A DNA stretch of 64,000 nt from Streptomyces sp. TLI_105 (GCF_900105415.1 NZ_FNSM01000001.1:6952001-7016000); one strand, 5' to 3'; positions 7,944-17,145 are shown, numbered from the stretch's first letter. Notes: a model not told the origin generated them from the letters alone. Made by a program: numbers and translations.

Positions 7944-8471
7944 TCAGTCCCCGGTCGCGCCGTCGATGCGCTCGCGGATGAGGTCCGCGTGACCGTTGTG
8001 GCGGGCGTACTCCTCGATCATGTGGAGGTAGATCCACCGGAGGTTGAAGGTCTCGCCGGTGCGGTGCTCGCCCACGCCCAGGTCGTCGAGGTCACGGCCG
8101 GCGGCCAGGGTGCGCGCGTGGGCGATCTCGGCCTGCCAGGTGGCGTGGGCCTCCTCGTAGGTGTCCTCGTCCGTGACGTGGATGTCCCCGTCGCGGTCCT
8201 CCTCCGTCGAGTAGATCCACTCCGCCTTCTCGCCGGCCAGGACGCGGCGGAACCAGCCGCGCTCGACCTCGGCCATGTGCCGGACCAGGCCAAGGAGGTT
8301 GAGGTCCGAGGGCGGGGCGGACGGGGTGCGCAGCTGGGCGTCGTCGAGCCCCTCGCACTTCATCGCGAGGGTCGCGCGGTGGAAGTCGAGCCACTGCTCC
8401 AGCGCCTCGCGCTCGCCCGTGGTGGTGGCCGGGTCGACGCGCGGGATGGTGTCGGTGCGTTCGGTGGTCAT
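7944..8471 (-). CDS. DinB-fold protein (mycothiol-dependent transferase-like, DUF664)
   Basis: A 175-residue four-helix DinB-superfamily protein. Features are LEQWLDFHRATLAMKCEGL near residue 20 and the metal-ligand-type motifs LGLVRHMAEVERGW and HMIEEYARHNGHADLIRE (His-x3-Glu and Arg-His-x-Gly-His-x-Asp). In actinomycetes such proteins are often mycothiol S-transferases that detoxify electrophiles. An alternative in-frame ATG at 8480 is possible (GGAG lies only 3 bases before it); I keep 8471 because it matches the usual MTTERTD-type N-terminus of this family. A hairpin at 7892 follows. Confidence 0.82.
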   Translation of the reverse strand: MTTERTDTIPRVDPATTTGEREALEQWLDFHRATLAMKCEGLDDAQLRTPSAPPSDLNLLGLVRHMAEVERGWFRRVLAGEKAEWIYSTEEDRDGDIHVTDEDTYEEAHATWQAEIAHARTLAAGRDLDDLGVGEHRTGETFNLRWIYLHMIEEYARHNGHADLIRERIDGATGD

Positions 8472-8605
8472 GGGCGGCATCGTCTCCCATGATCGCGGGC
8501 GGCGCCAGGGGGTCTCGTGCCGGTCGGGCGTCGCGAGCCCGCCCGACCGGCACGACACCGCCCAGGGGTTCCGCGATCTGCCCGGCCCGCCGTCCACCGC
8601 CCGCG

Positions 8606-9223
8606 TCAGGCGAGGTCTCCGAGCATGCCGCGCAGCAACTCGTCGAAGCCGATGCGCAGTTCGGCGCGGCTCGGCACGGCCGCGTGGAAGGAGCCCGCCG
8701 CGCAGGAGAACATCAGGCCCTCGCTCCAGGCGATCAGCGAGAGCGCGTGCCGTTCGGGCTCCGCGGAACCGGCCGCCGCCATCATCGCGATCAGCGGGGT
8801 GTGGAACGTGGAGCCGGCCGAGTCGAAGAAGGCGCGCAGTTCGGGCCGGCGGGTGGCCTCCAGGGCCAGCTCGTAGCGGGAGACGAGCAGGGAGCGGTGG
8901 TCGGTGAGGTAGCGGTGCAGGGCGAGGGCGAGCGCGTCGACCAGCGCGTCGCCGCCGCTCTCCGGGCCGGGCAGCTCGTGTGGGGTGAGGACCTCGGCCT
9001 CCCGCTGGACCTGGCGCCGCACGGCCGTCTCCAGGAGGGCCTGGCGGGTGCGGGCGTGGTTGGACGTCGAACCCTGCGGCAGTCCGGCCCGTTCGTCCAC
9101 GGCACGGTGGGTCAGGCCCCGCATCCCGCGCTCGACGAGGAGGGCGAGCGCGGCGTCGCCGATCCGTTCGGCGCGGGAGGCGGAGGGCTCCGGGGCGGGG
9201 GTCCGGGTGGTGGCGCGAGTCAT
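8606..9223 (-). CDS. TetR/AcrR family transcriptional repressor
   Basis: A 205-residue TetR regulator with its N-terminal helix-turn-helix at about residues 20-65 (RIGDAALALLVERGMRGLTHRAVDERAGLPQGSTSNH). The C-terminal half is a ligand-binding and dimer domain with no recognisable ligand signature. It is transcribed divergently from the FAD monooxygenase gene, with two identical palindromes (9247-9260 and 9281-9294) between them. This is the classical arrangement for a repressor that controls itself and its divergent target. The ATG has no good ribosome site, so the message may have little or no leader. Confidence 0.88.
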   Translation of the reverse strand: MTRATTRTPAPEPSASRAERIGDAALALLVERGMRGLTHRAVDERAGLPQGSTSNHARTRQALLETAVRRQVQREAEVLTPHELPGPESGGDALVDALALALHRYLTDHRSLLVSRYELALEATRRPELRAFFDSAGSTFHTPLIAMMAAAGSAEPERHALSLIAWSEGLMFSCAAGSFHAAVPSRAELRIGFDELLRGMLGDLA

Positions 9224-9246
9224 GGGGACAACCTACTACCGGCGTG

Positions 9247-9294
9247 ACTACACCTGTAGTACCGTCGCGACGGAAGGGTCACTACACCTGTAGT
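9247..9294. promoter_or_regulatory. two identical palindromic operators for the TetR regulator
   Basis: ACTACA-CC-TGTAGT occurs twice, at 9247-9260 and 9281-9294: perfect 6-bp arms, same 2-base centre, 34 bp centre to centre. They occupy the divergent TetR/monooxygenase promoter region. A partial half-site (CCTACTACC) precedes the first copy. Confidence 0.72.
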
Positions 9295-9373
9295 TCCAGA
9301 CCCGGTCTGGCCGACCCGACCCGACCCGTCCCGCCCGTCCCACCGTCCCGACCGCCCGAACCGAGGAGCAGCC

Positions 9374-10627
9374 ATGGAACAGCAGCACCGTGCCGTCGTC
9401 ATCGGAGCCGGCATCGGCGGACTCACCGCCGCCGTCGCCCTGAACCGGCGCGGCTGGCAGGTCACCCTCCTCGAACGCGCCACCGACCTCGCCCCCGTGG
9501 GCGCCGGCATCGCCCTCGCCCCCAACGCCCAGCGCGCCCTCGACGTCCTCGGCCTCGGCCACCGCGTCCGCGAGCTCTCCGCCTGGCAGGGCGACGGCGG
9601 CATGCGCACCCCCGGCGGCCGCTGGCTCTCCCGCACCGACGCCAAGGCCGCCGCCGCCCGCTTCGGCGGCCCCCTCGTCCTCCTCCACCGGGCCACCCTC
9701 GTCGACATCCTCACCTCCGCCCTCCCCGAGGGCGTCGTCCGCACCGGCGTGACCGCCACCGTCACCGACCCCGGCGACGACCACCGCCCCGCCCGGCTCA
9801 CCGTCTCGGACGCCGGGGCCACGGACCGCGGCGAGATCGAGGCCGAGCTCGTCATCGCCGCCGACGGCATCCACTCGGCGACCCGCCGGACCCTCTTCCC
9901 CGACCACCCCGGCCCCCGCTACTCCGGCAGCACCAGCTGGCGCGTCGTCGTCCCCGCGCCCGCCCGGCCCTTCGCCCCGCACGAGACCTGGGGCGCCGGC
10001 CGGCTGTGGGGCAGCCAGCCCCTCAAGGACGGCCGGGTCTACGCGTACGCCATGGCCGTGGCCCCCGCCGGCGCCCACGCGCCCGACGACGAGAAGGCCG
10101 AACTTCTCCGGCTCTTCGGGGACTGGCACCACCCCGTCCCCGAGATCCTCGCCGGCGTCACCCCCGACCGGATCCTGCGGCACGACGTCCACCACCTGCC
10201 CGACCCGCTGCCCGCCTTCCACCGGGGCAGGGTCGCCCTCCTCGGCGACGCCGCGCACGCGATGATGCCGAGCCTCGGCCAGGGCGGCAACCAGGCCGTC
10301 GAGGACGCCGTCGTCCTCGCCCACCACGCCCGCACCGCCCCCGGCCTCGTGCCGGGCCGCGCGCTCGCCGCGTACACCGCCGACCGGCTGCCGCGCACCA
10401 CCGCCATCGTCCGCAAGGCCGCCCGCACCGGCGCGATCACCATGCTCTCCGCCCGCCCCGCCGTCGCCCTCCGCGCCGCGGCCGTCGGCGCCCTCTCCCG
10501 CTTCGGGCCCGGCCTCGCCCTGCGCGGCTTCGACGGCATCTGCGACTGGAACCCGCCCGTCGACCCCGTCCCTCCGGCCGGGGAGGCGACCCCTCCCCCC
10601 GGCCGGGGGGACGACCCGTCCGCGTAA
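9374..10627 (+). CDS. FAD-dependent aromatic-ring monooxygenase
   Basis: A 417-residue class A flavoprotein monooxygenase (salicylate/p-hydroxybenzoate hydroxylase type). The N-terminal FAD-binding VIGAGIGGLTAA is at residues 9-20, with ERA closing the ADP-binding fold. ADGIHSATR near 165 is the DG motif and LLGDAAHAMMPSLGQGGNQAVEDA near 290-313 (GD motif) binds the FAD ribityl chain. Full length and intact. GAGGAGC lies before the ATG. It probably oxidises an aromatic or polyketide-like small molecule with NAD(P)H and oxygen, possibly inactivating a drug. Expression is likely held down by the divergent TetR protein. Confidence 0.88.
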   Translation: MEQQHRAVVIGAGIGGLTAAVALNRRGWQVTLLERATDLAPVGAGIALAPNAQRALDVLGLGHRVRELSAWQGDGGMRTPGGRWLSRTDAKAAAARFGGPLVLLHRATLVDILTSALPEGVVRTGVTATVTDPGDDHRPARLTVSDAGATDRGEIEAELVIAADGIHSATRRTLFPDHPGPRYSGSTSWRVVVPAPARPFAPHETWGAGRLWGSQPLKDGRVYAYAMAVAPAGAHAPDDEKAELLRLFGDWHHPVPEILAGVTPDRILRHDVHHLPDPLPAFHRGRVALLGDAAHAMMPSLGQGGNQAVEDAVVLAHHARTAPGLVPGRALAAYTADRLPRTTAIVRKAARTGAITMLSARPAVALRAAAVGALSRFGPGLALRGFDGICDWNPPVDPVPPAGEATPPPGRGDDPSA

Positions 10628-10687
10628 GCTGACCGGCGCGAACGGCCCTTACGGCCAGGGCCGGCGAACGACGACAAGGGAGACCCC

Positions 10688-11593
10688 GTGAAGGTTGGCT
10701 GCATCGGACTCGGCGACATCGCGCAGAAGGCCTACCTCCCCGTCCTCGGCACCCTCCCCGGGGTCGAACTCCACCTCCAGACCCGCACCCCGGCGACCCT
10801 GGAGCGGGTGGCCGACACCCTGCACCTGCCCGCCGACCGGCGCCACCGCGACCTCGACTCGCTGCTCTCCGCCGGGCTCGACGCGGCCTTCGTCCACGCC
10901 TCCACCGCCGCCCACGCCGAGATCGCCGGCCGGCTGATCGAAGCCGGCGTCCCCACGTACGTCGACAAGCCCCTCGCGTACGAGTACGCCGACTCCGAGC
11001 GGATCGTGGAGCTCGCCGAGAAGCGCTCCGTCAGCCTCGCCGTCGGCTTCAACCGGCGCCTCGCCCCCGGCTACGCCCAGTGCCTCGACCACCCGCGCGA
11101 CCTGATCCTCCTCCAGAAGAACCGCATCGGCCTGCCCGAGGACCCCCGCACCCTCGTCCTCGACGACTTCATCCACGTCGTCGACACCCTGCGCTTCCTG
11201 CTGCCCGGCGAGATCGAGCACATCGACGTGCGCGCCCGGATCCGCGAGGGGCTCATGCACCACGTGGTGCTCCAGCTCTCCGGCGACGGGTTCACCGCCA
11301 TCGGCATGATGAACCGGATGAACGGCTCCACCGAGGAGGTCCTGGAGGTCTCGGGGCAGGACACCAAACGCCAGGTCCTCAACCTCGCCGAGGTCGTCGA
11401 CCACAAGGGGCAGCCGACCGTGCGCCGCCGCGGCGACTGGGTGCCCGTGGCCCGGCAGCGCGGCATCGAGCAGGCGGTCCTCGCCTTCCTCGACTCGGTG
11501 CGGGACGGCCGGGTGCTCAGCGCCAGGGACGCCCTGCTCACCCACGAGCTGTGCGAGCGCGTCGTCCGCGAAGCACTGACCCAGGCCTCCTGA
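10688..11593 (+). CDS. Gfo/Idh/MocA family oxidoreductase
   Basis: A 301-residue NAD(P)-dependent oxidoreductase. The Rossmann motif GCIGLGDIAQKAYLP is at residues 4-18, VHASTAAHAEIA near 75, the active-site-loop YVDKPLAYEYADS near 95-107 (the EKP-like motif appears here as DKP), and VGFNRRLAPGY near 120. The family oxidises or epimerises sugars and related polyols. GTG start with GGGAG 6-7 bases upstream. It follows the monooxygenase by 60 bases and could be its co-transcribed partner. It converges with the SnoaL-like gene, ending 7 bases from it. Confidence 0.85.
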   Translation: MKVGCIGLGDIAQKAYLPVLGTLPGVELHLQTRTPATLERVADTLHLPADRRHRDLDSLLSAGLDAAFVHASTAAHAEIAGRLIEAGVPTYVDKPLAYEYADSERIVELAEKRSVSLAVGFNRRLAPGYAQCLDHPRDLILLQKNRIGLPEDPRTLVLDDFIHVVDTLRFLLPGEIEHIDVRARIREGLMHHVVLQLSGDGFTAIGMMNRMNGSTEEVLEVSGQDTKRQVLNLAEVVDHKGQPTVRRRGDWVPVARQRGIEQAVLAFLDSVRDGRVLSARDALLTHELCERVVREALTQAS

Positions 11594-11600
11594 CCGCACG

Positions 11601-12044
11601 TCAGGCGCGGCGCCAGCGCTCGTCCACGACGACCGAGGAGAGCCGCCAGCCGTCGGCGGTGCGGCGCGCCGCGAAGGCGTAGCGCCCACCGCAGACGAAG
11701 TCCTCGCCGGTGGCGAACCGCATCGGGTTGACGTAGTCGGCGCCGATGTCCGCCCGGTCCCCGGTCTCCGGGTACCCGCCCGGCTCCCGGAACCGCACCC
11801 GCCGGTTCACGATGAGGTGCTGGCGTACGGGAAAGAGGGGCAGCGTCGCGGCGAGCCAGTCCGCGACCTCCGCCGCCGGCCCCTCGATCCCGCCCGAGCC
11901 GCGGTAGTCGGCCCTGCCGTCCGGGGCGAACAGGCCCCGGTAGGCGCTCCAGTCGCCCTCGTCCACGGCCGCGGCGTAGCCGGTGACCAGGTCGTCGAGG
12001 GCGAATCGGTCCATCACGGTCGCGAGGTCCACGCGCTGCGTCAT
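11601..12044 (-). CDS. SnoaL-like (NTF2-fold) protein
   Basis: A 147-residue cone-fold protein. It begins MDRFALDDLVTGYAAAVDEGDWSAYRGLFAPDGRADYRG (in parts: DLVTGYAAAVDEGDW, YRGLFAPDGRADY), the usual NTF2/SnoaL_4 pattern, and ends with ADGWRLSSVVVDERWRRA. The family includes small ketosteroid-isomerase-like enzymes and ligand binders, so the reaction cannot be named. The start is the ATG at 12044; the open frame continues upstream but without a ribosome site. It is divergent from the flavin reductase gene, 73 bases apart. Confidence 0.78.
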   Translation of the reverse strand: MTQRVDLATVMDRFALDDLVTGYAAAVDEGDWSAYRGLFAPDGRADYRGSGGIEGPAAEVADWLAATLPLFPVRQHLIVNRRVRFREPGGYPETGDRADIGADYVNPMRFATGEDFVCGGRYAFAARRTADGWRLSSVVVDERWRRA

Positions 12045-12104
12045 CGGCTCAGTGTCGGGCAGCGGAGGCCAGGGGCCAAGGGGTGTGCGGCGGCCGCCGC
12101 CGGT

Positions 12105-12110
12105 CATACT
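12105..12110 (+). promoter_or_regulatory. -10 box of a probable leaderless promoter
   Basis: CATACT lies 7 bases before the flavin-reductase ATG at 12118 and no Shine-Dalgarno site is present. Confidence 0.45.
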
Positions 12111-12117
12111 GGCCGCC

Positions 12118-12711
12118 ATGCGCGTGAACATCGATCCCGACCTGACCGACCGCACCTCCTTCTACCGGCTGCTGACCGCCACCGTCGTGCCCCGGCCGAT
12201 CGCCTGGGTGTCCACGGCCTCGGCCGACGGCACGGACAACCTCGCCCCGCACTCCTTCTTCACCATCTCCTCGGTGGCGCCGCCGGTCGTGCAGTTCACG
12301 TCGGTCGGGCGCAAGGACTCGCTGCGCAACGTGGAGGAGACGGGGGAGTTCGTGGTGAACCTCGCCCCCGAGGGGCTCTTCGAGCGGATCAACGCCACGG
12401 CCACCGACTTCCCGCGCGGGGTGAGCGAGTTCGACGCGTGCGGCATCGAGCGGGAGCCGAGCCTGCGGGTGAAGCCGCCGCGGGTCGCCCAGTCGCCGGT
12501 GGCCCTGGAGTGCGAGCTGCACAGCACGCTGCGGATCGGCGACTCCACGGTCGTCTTCGGCCGGGTCGTGCACGCGGCGGTCGACGAGTCCGTCATGGTC
12601 GACGGCCACCCCGAGATGACCCTGATGCGCCCGCTGACCCGGCTCGGCAAGAACGAGTGGGGCACCCTGGGCGGCATCGAGGAGATCGCCAGGGTGCCCT
12701 ACCGGGACTGA
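12118..12711 (+). CDS. flavin reductase family protein (FMN-binding split barrel)
   Basis: A 197-residue protein of the flavin-reductase-like family. Typical elements are FYRLLTATVVPRPIAWVST at residues 12-30, NLAPHSFFTISSVAPPVVQFTSVG near 41-64, and a DTxxNVEETGEFVVNLA-like stretch near 75-88. Such proteins bind FMN and either supply reduced flavin to monooxygenases or reduce small substrates. The FAD monooxygenase at 9374 is of a self-reducing class, so a direct link is not required. A hairpin follows at 12731. Confidence 0.85.
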   Translation: MRVNIDPDLTDRTSFYRLLTATVVPRPIAWVSTASADGTDNLAPHSFFTISSVAPPVVQFTSVGRKDSLRNVEETGEFVVNLAPEGLFERINATATDFPRGVSEFDACGIEREPSLRVKPPRVAQSPVALECELHSTLRIGDSTVVFGRVVHAAVDESVMVDGHPEMTLMRPLTRLGKNEWGTLGGIEEIARVPYRD

Positions 12712-12730
12712 GGCCGCCGGACACGCGCGA

Positions 12731-12756
12731 GCGCCCCGTCCGTGGGGACGGGGCGC
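12731..12756. terminator. bidirectional hairpin between convergent genes
   Basis: GCGCCCCGTCC (12731-12741) and GGACGGGGCGC (12746-12756), a perfect 11-bp stem with loop GTGG, lie between the ends of the flavin reductase (+) and LamG-protein (-) genes. Confidence 0.65.
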
Positions 12757-12789
12757 CCGGTCATGCGGTGATGCGGTCAGGCGGGCGTG

Positions 12790-15700
12790 CTACGGGTTGA
12801 CCGGCAGCACGGGGGTGAAGAGCGTGGGCACGTTCCACTGCTGCGCCGGGGTGCCGTTGCAGTCGAACAGCTGGAACACGGTGCCCCAGTTGCGGTTGGC
12901 CCACGGCACGTCGAGGCAGCGGCCCGACTGCGGGTTGTAGATCGAGCCGTCGGCACGCGGCAGCCACTGCTGGCCGCCCTCGCCCAGGCACTGCCAGAAG
13001 ATCACGGCGCTCTGCGACGTGGTCTGGTTTCCGCTGACGGCGACGCACTGGCCCTGCTGGGTCAGCGTGCCGTTGGCGTTCACGCTGAGCTTCTGCGCGT
13101 CGGAGCCGTTGCAGCCCCACAGCTGGGGATGCATGCCGTTGCCGCTGTTGTTGTTCGGCGCGTCCACGCAGATGTCCGGGGAGGGGGCGAAGCGGATCGG
13201 GCTGCCGGCCGTGGTGGCCTGCGGGGTGTAGCCCTGGTAGACGGCGAGGTTGCTGACCCGGCCGGCCAGCCAGTTGCTGGGCTGGCTCTGGTACTTGTAG
13301 CGGCCCATGACCAGCTTGCCGCTCGGCGCCGGGCTGGTGCCCGCCGCGTGGAAGCCGCTGGAAGCGAGCCGGCCGTTGACGTACAGGCTCATGGCACCGG
13401 TGGTGGCGTTGTACGTCGCCGTCAGCTGGGTCCAGACGCCGGCCTGGAACGCGTTGGCCGGGGTGACCGTGGCGTTGAAGTCGTACGGCCAGCCGTCGTC
13501 GTCACCGCGGGCGACGGCGAAGCGCCAGTTGCCCGAGTCCGCCCACAGCATGAACGCGCTGCCGTGGGTCGTGTCCTGGCTGACGATCACGCCGTCGGGC
13601 TTGTCCATCTTCGCCCAGGTGCTGACCGTGAAGCTCTGCCGGGTGTCGACGACCTTGTCCGGTGCGGTGAGGCTCGACTTCAGGGTGTCGCTGAAGACCG
13701 CGACGGTGGCCGGGCGGCCGTCGACCGTGTCGGGGGCGTAGCCGATGTTCGCCTCGGTGGCGTCGTTGCCGGCCGGGACGGACTTCTTGTTGTCCAGGCG
13801 CCACTGCACGGTCGGTGCCTGGGTGTTGCCGCGCACCTGGTAGCCGGCGAAGCCGTTCACCGCGCCCGCGTTCACCGTGGCCGCCCAGGAGTGCAGCGTG
13901 CCGGCCGTGTCGAGGGCCCAGAAGTCCGGCACTCCGTCGTCGCCGGCGCCGCCGTCGGTGACGTCGCCGTCGGAGCCGACGCGCGGGTACGCGGAGCCGG
14001 TGATGCCGTAACCGATGCGGGTCGCGGGCTGCGCCGTGACGCCGGTGAACACGGTGTACGTGAGACCGAGGTCGTCGGTGCGGGTGGCGGTGGCGAGCTT
14101 GTACTGGAAGATGTCGCCGCTGGTGCGGTTGCGCACCCACAGGGCCGGGGCGGTGTCCGCCGTGGTGGCGGTGGACAGGTTCAGGGTGTTGCCCGGGACC
14201 ATCAGGTCCTTGTCGTCCCAGTCGCCGCTGCCGGACACCAGGGTCGGCGGGGCGAGCGTCTGGTTGGACTTGACCGGGTAGAACCACAGCTTGCCGGACT
14301 CGACGGCGAGCAGACCGGTCGCGTCGGACACCTTGCGGCTCGGCGTGCGCGTGGTGCGGGACGGGCCGGTCGGGGTGATCTGGCTGGAGTACTGCCAGGT
14401 CCCGACGTTGTGGTAGCCGGTGCAGGAGCTCGCGTACGCCGCGTCGCAGTCCGGCTTGTCCACGGTGTGCTTGGTGCCGAGGGTGAAGCGGCCCGGGTCG
14501 GACAGCGTGTTGTCGTAGGCGAACAGGTCGCTGCCGCCGAGAGCGCCGACCGTGGCGGGCTCGCGGTGGACGAACAGGTCGTCGACGTTGCGGCCCGGGT
14601 CGAGCGAGCCGCGGTGCGCGATCCGGTAGTCCTTCCAGGTGCGGCCGGTGGACACCTCGGGCGCCTGGAGGGCGGTCGCGGCGGTGCCGCTGGGCTGCAT
14701 GCTGGTGCTGCTGCCGTCGGTGGCGCGTCCGTGGGTGACCAGGTTGCCGTTGTTGTCCGGGATCAGGATGTCGGGCCGGGCGTCACCGGTGGTGTCGCCG
14801 AAGGCGACCGGGCCGTCCTTCCACGGCACGTAGAAGGCGTACGAAAGGGTCTGGGAGGAGTTGCCCGCCTCGTCGAGGACCCGGGCGTAGACGATGTTGG
14901 TGCCCCAGTGGGTGGGCTTGACGCTGATGCCGCTCACCGAGAGGGGGCTGCCGCAGGTCTGCTGGGCGCCGACCAGCTGCGGGTCGAAGCCCCACTGGAC
15001 GCAGGCCAGGCCCGAGGAGCGCAGTCCGGCGCCGGGGCTCGGGTCGGACGCGGAGATCGGGATGGAGCCGGTGTCGCCGAGGCGCAGATTGGTGATCTGG
15101 CCGTTGCCGGCCGGCGGGTACTGGGTGGCGGGGTCGGTGAACTGGCCGAAGGCCATGACCGGCGGGGTCATGTCGACGGCGAAGTGGCAGGTGGTGCTGG
15201 AAGGGCCGCGCAGCAGGCCGTCGTCGCCGTGGGTGGCCCAGGCGTAGTTGTGGCCGTTCTGCAGGATGCCGACCGGCAGGGAGTAGGTGGCCTCCGACCA
15301 GTTCGACACGAAGCCGGACCAGCCCTGGTGCGCGGTCGCGCCCGCGGTCTCGTCCCAGACGTCGACCCACTCGGTGAGCTGGCCCTGGTTGGGGCTGCTG
15401 ACCCGGGAGATCAGGTCGGTGTGGGTGTCGGTGACCCAGCCGTACGAGGACGCGGAAACGCCGCCGCACGCCTGGGTGTCGCCGGCGACGACGCGGCGCG
15501 GGGCCGGGTTGGCGCGCAGGTTGTCCGGGGTGTTGGGCGGGAAGTCGTACTCGGTGCTGAGCGTGGCGTCGTAGCTGAAGCGCTTGAAGCCCATCTTGTC
15601 GCCGGAGCCCTCGTTGCCGCGCAGGACGAAGGCGAGCGGCTTGCTGGTGTCGCGGATCGCGTCCCGCATGGCGCCGGTGACGTTGAAGTCGACGGGGATG

Positions 15701-17145
15701 TCGTTGTAGCAGGCGGAGTTGGTGCCGTTGCCGGGCACCCACTTGCCGTCCAGCCACTCCCGGACCTCGTGGTTGTTCCAGGAGACCGAGCCGTCGAACT
15801 CACGGGCCCGGTAGACGTTCACGGGGTACGTCGTGGAGCAGGACCAGTCCGAGGAGATGTACTGGTTGACGCGCAGGTTGGCGTAGTTGACGGTCGAGCC
15901 GTAGTACCCGTTGACGTCGAACTCGAACAGGGCGCGCTCGATGCCGTTCGGGGACTCCCAGCCCTGGTAGCCCGAGCCGGGGCGGTCCCGGTCGTTGGAG
16001 CCGGAGCGGTCGAAGTTGCCGGTGCCGGTCCACGCCTGCATGACCCAGGCGTGGTGCTGCTTGCCGCGGGAGTCGCGCGACCAGGCGGGGTCGATGTAGA
16101 CGGGGTAGCTGGTGTCCGCGCCGTCGAGCAGGTCCATGCTGGGGGCCAGGGCGATGGCGCCGCGGCCCTTGCCGGCCGCGCCGGTCGCCTTCGCCTGCGT
16201 GACGGGGATCTTGGCGACGGTGGCGCGGGCGCCGGGGCCGTCGGGGCTGCTCAGTCCGTCGACGGCGCCGTTGGCCTTGTCGATGGGCGCGGAGGCGTCC
16301 ATGTCGGCGTACTTGCCGCCGCGCGCGGCCGGCCGTCGGGCCTCCTTCGCGGACCACATGACCGGAGCGGGTGCGCGGAAGACGGTGTCGCGGCCGTCGC
16401 CGGCGGTGAGGTTGCCGTCCTTGTCCTTGGCGAGGGTGAGGCCCTTGGTCTCCGCCGGGAACACCAGGTTCCGTACCGCCGGGACGGTGGCCGCGGTCGG
16501 GCTGCGCAGGATCACGACGGTGGCGTAGCCGCCCCACTTGGTGGCGGTGACCTTCAGGTCGGTGTCGGGCGCCACGTTCTCGAAGAGGGCGCCGTTGCCG
16601 CTGAGGACCGGCTTGGGCAGCGCGCCGGGGAACGGAGAGGAGACGGACAGCTGTTGGCCGTCCTCGGTGGTCATGGTGGCCAGCGGGCCGGTGCCGCCGC
16701 CGGAGAGCACGAGGTCGGAGTCGGCGGCCTTCGGGGCCACCGTGCCGTCCGCGCGGGTGATCAGGGTGTCGTCGAGGGTGACCCAGCCTCCGCCCTTGCC
16801 CTTCATGCGCTGGGCTTCGAGGCTGCGCTCGGTGCGGAGCTTGCCCTGGGGCGTGACGACGGTGGTGCTGAACTCGTCGGTGAGTTCCGGGACCTGGACG
16901 TCCTTGCCGGTCTCCCGGGCCTTCAGCTTCGCTTTCTCCGCGGCGGTGCGGGCCGCCGTCGGCTTCGGGCGCTCGGTGCTGCCCCGGGAGGGGGTGGGAG
17001 CGGCCGGGGAGGCCGACGGATCGGGCCGCGGCGAGGGTGAGGCCTGTGCCGCGTAGGGCGCGGTGGCCAGCAGCGCGGCCGACATCGCCAGGACGGCGGC
17101 GGCCGCAACGGGCCTTCGTCGCCCGGTTCTTGGTGCAGTGGACAT
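12790..17145 (-). CDS. giant secreted protein: DNRLRE, FG-GAP-like, LamG and ricin-type lectin domains
   Basis: A 1451-residue exported protein. The signal peptide (MSTAPRTGRRRPVAAAAVL then a hydrophobic core to YAAQAS) is followed by a Pro/Ser linker. About residues 345-560 form a DNRLRE-like region (YPVYIDPAWSRDS, RALFEFDV). Fibronectin-like segments follow (TPDNLRANP near 540; VDMTPPVMAFG), then an FG-GAP-type repeat (FGDTTGDARPDILIPDNNGN near 780). About 1110-1310 is a LamG/concanavalin jellyroll (FTVSTWAKMDKPDG, MSLYVNGRL), and 1315-1448 a ricin B beta-trefoil with QKLSVN, QQWLPR and QQWNVP QxW repeats. The ATG at 17145 has GGGGGA 9-10 bases upstream. It is divergent from the RHS gene and shares with it the ricin fold; a surface glycan-binding or sheath role is inferred. 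Confidence 0.85.
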   Translation of the reverse strand: MSTAPRTGRRRPVAAAAVLAMSAALLATAPYAAQASPSPRPDPSASPAAPTPSRGSTERPKPTAARTAAEKAKLKARETGKDVQVPELTDEFSTTVVTPQGKLRTERSLEAQRMKGKGGGWVTLDDTLITRADGTVAPKAADSDLVLSGGGTGPLATMTTEDGQQLSVSSPFPGALPKPVLSGNGALFENVAPDTDLKVTATKWGGYATVVILRSPTAATVPAVRNLVFPAETKGLTLAKDKDGNLTAGDGRDTVFRAPAPVMWSAKEARRPAARGGKYADMDASAPIDKANGAVDGLSSPDGPGARATVAKIPVTQAKATGAAGKGRGAIALAPSMDLLDGADTSYPVYIDPAWSRDSRGKQHHAWVMQAWTGTGNFDRSGSNDRDRPGSGYQGWESPNGIERALFEFDVNGYYGSTVNYANLRVNQYISSDWSCSTTYPVNVYRAREFDGSVSWNNHEVREWLDGKWVPGNGTNSACYNDIPVDFNVTGAMRDAIRDTSKPLAFVLRGNEGSGDKMGFKRFSYDATLSTEYDFPPNTPDNLRANPAPRRVVAGDTQACGGVSASSYGWVTDTHTDLISRVSSPNQGQLTEWVDVWDETAGATAHQGWSGFVSNWSEATYSLPVGILQNGHNYAWATHGDDGLLRGPSSTTCHFAVDMTPPVMAFGQFTDPATQYPPAGNGQITNLRLGDTGSIPISASDPSPGAGLRSSGLACVQWGFDPQLVGAQQTCGSPLSVSGISVKPTHWGTNIVYARVLDEAGNSSQTLSYAFYVPWKDGPVAFGDTTGDARPDILIPDNNGNLVTHGRATDGSSTSMQPSGTAATALQAPEVSTGRTWKDYRIAHRGSLDPGRNVDDLFVHREPATVGALGGSDLFAYDNTLSDPGRFTLGTKHTVDKPDCDAAYASSCTGYHNVGTWQYSSQITPTGPSRTTRTPSRKVSDATGLLAVESGKLWFYPVKSNQTLAPPTLVSGSGDWDDKDLMVPGNTLNLSTATTADTAPALWVRNRTSGDIFQYKLATATRTDDLGLTYTVFTGVTAQPATRIGYGITGSAYPRVGSDGDVTDGGAGDDGVPDFWALDTAGTLHSWAATVNAGAVNGFAGYQVRGNTQAPTVQWRLDNKKSVPAGNDATEANIGYAPDTVDGRPATVAVFSDTLKSSLTAPDKVVDTRQSFTVSTWAKMDKPDGVIVSQDTTHGSAFMLWADSGNWRFAVARGDDDGWPYDFNATVTPANAFQAGVWTQLTATYNATTGAMSLYVNGRLASSGFHAAGTSPAPSGKLVMGRYKYQSQPSNWLAGRVSNLAVYQGYTPQATTAGSPIRFAPSPDICVDAPNNNSGNGMHPQLWGCNGSDAQKLSVNANGTLTQQGQCVAVSGNQTTSQSAVIFWQCLGEGGQQWLPRADGSIYNPQSGRCLDVPWANRNWGTVFQLFDCNGTPAQQWNVPTLFTPVLPVNP

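Noticed and set aside
9303..9361. Tandem CGACC/CGTCC tract before the monooxygenase
   Set aside because: Irregular low-complexity leader sequence; no consistent period or symmetry.
8606..12711. A secondary-metabolite gene cluster
   Set aside because: A monooxygenase, Gfo/Idh enzyme, SnoaL-like protein and flavin reductase lie together, but there is no core synthase, resistance or export gene and they are on both strands in separate units.
12787..17040. A 1417-codon open frame on the plus strand opposite the LamG protein gene
   Set aside because: It is the antisense shadow of a GC-rich gene: Val/Gly/Arg/Ala-rich, no domain motifs, no ribosome site, while the minus strand carries signal peptide, LamG and ricin motifs.
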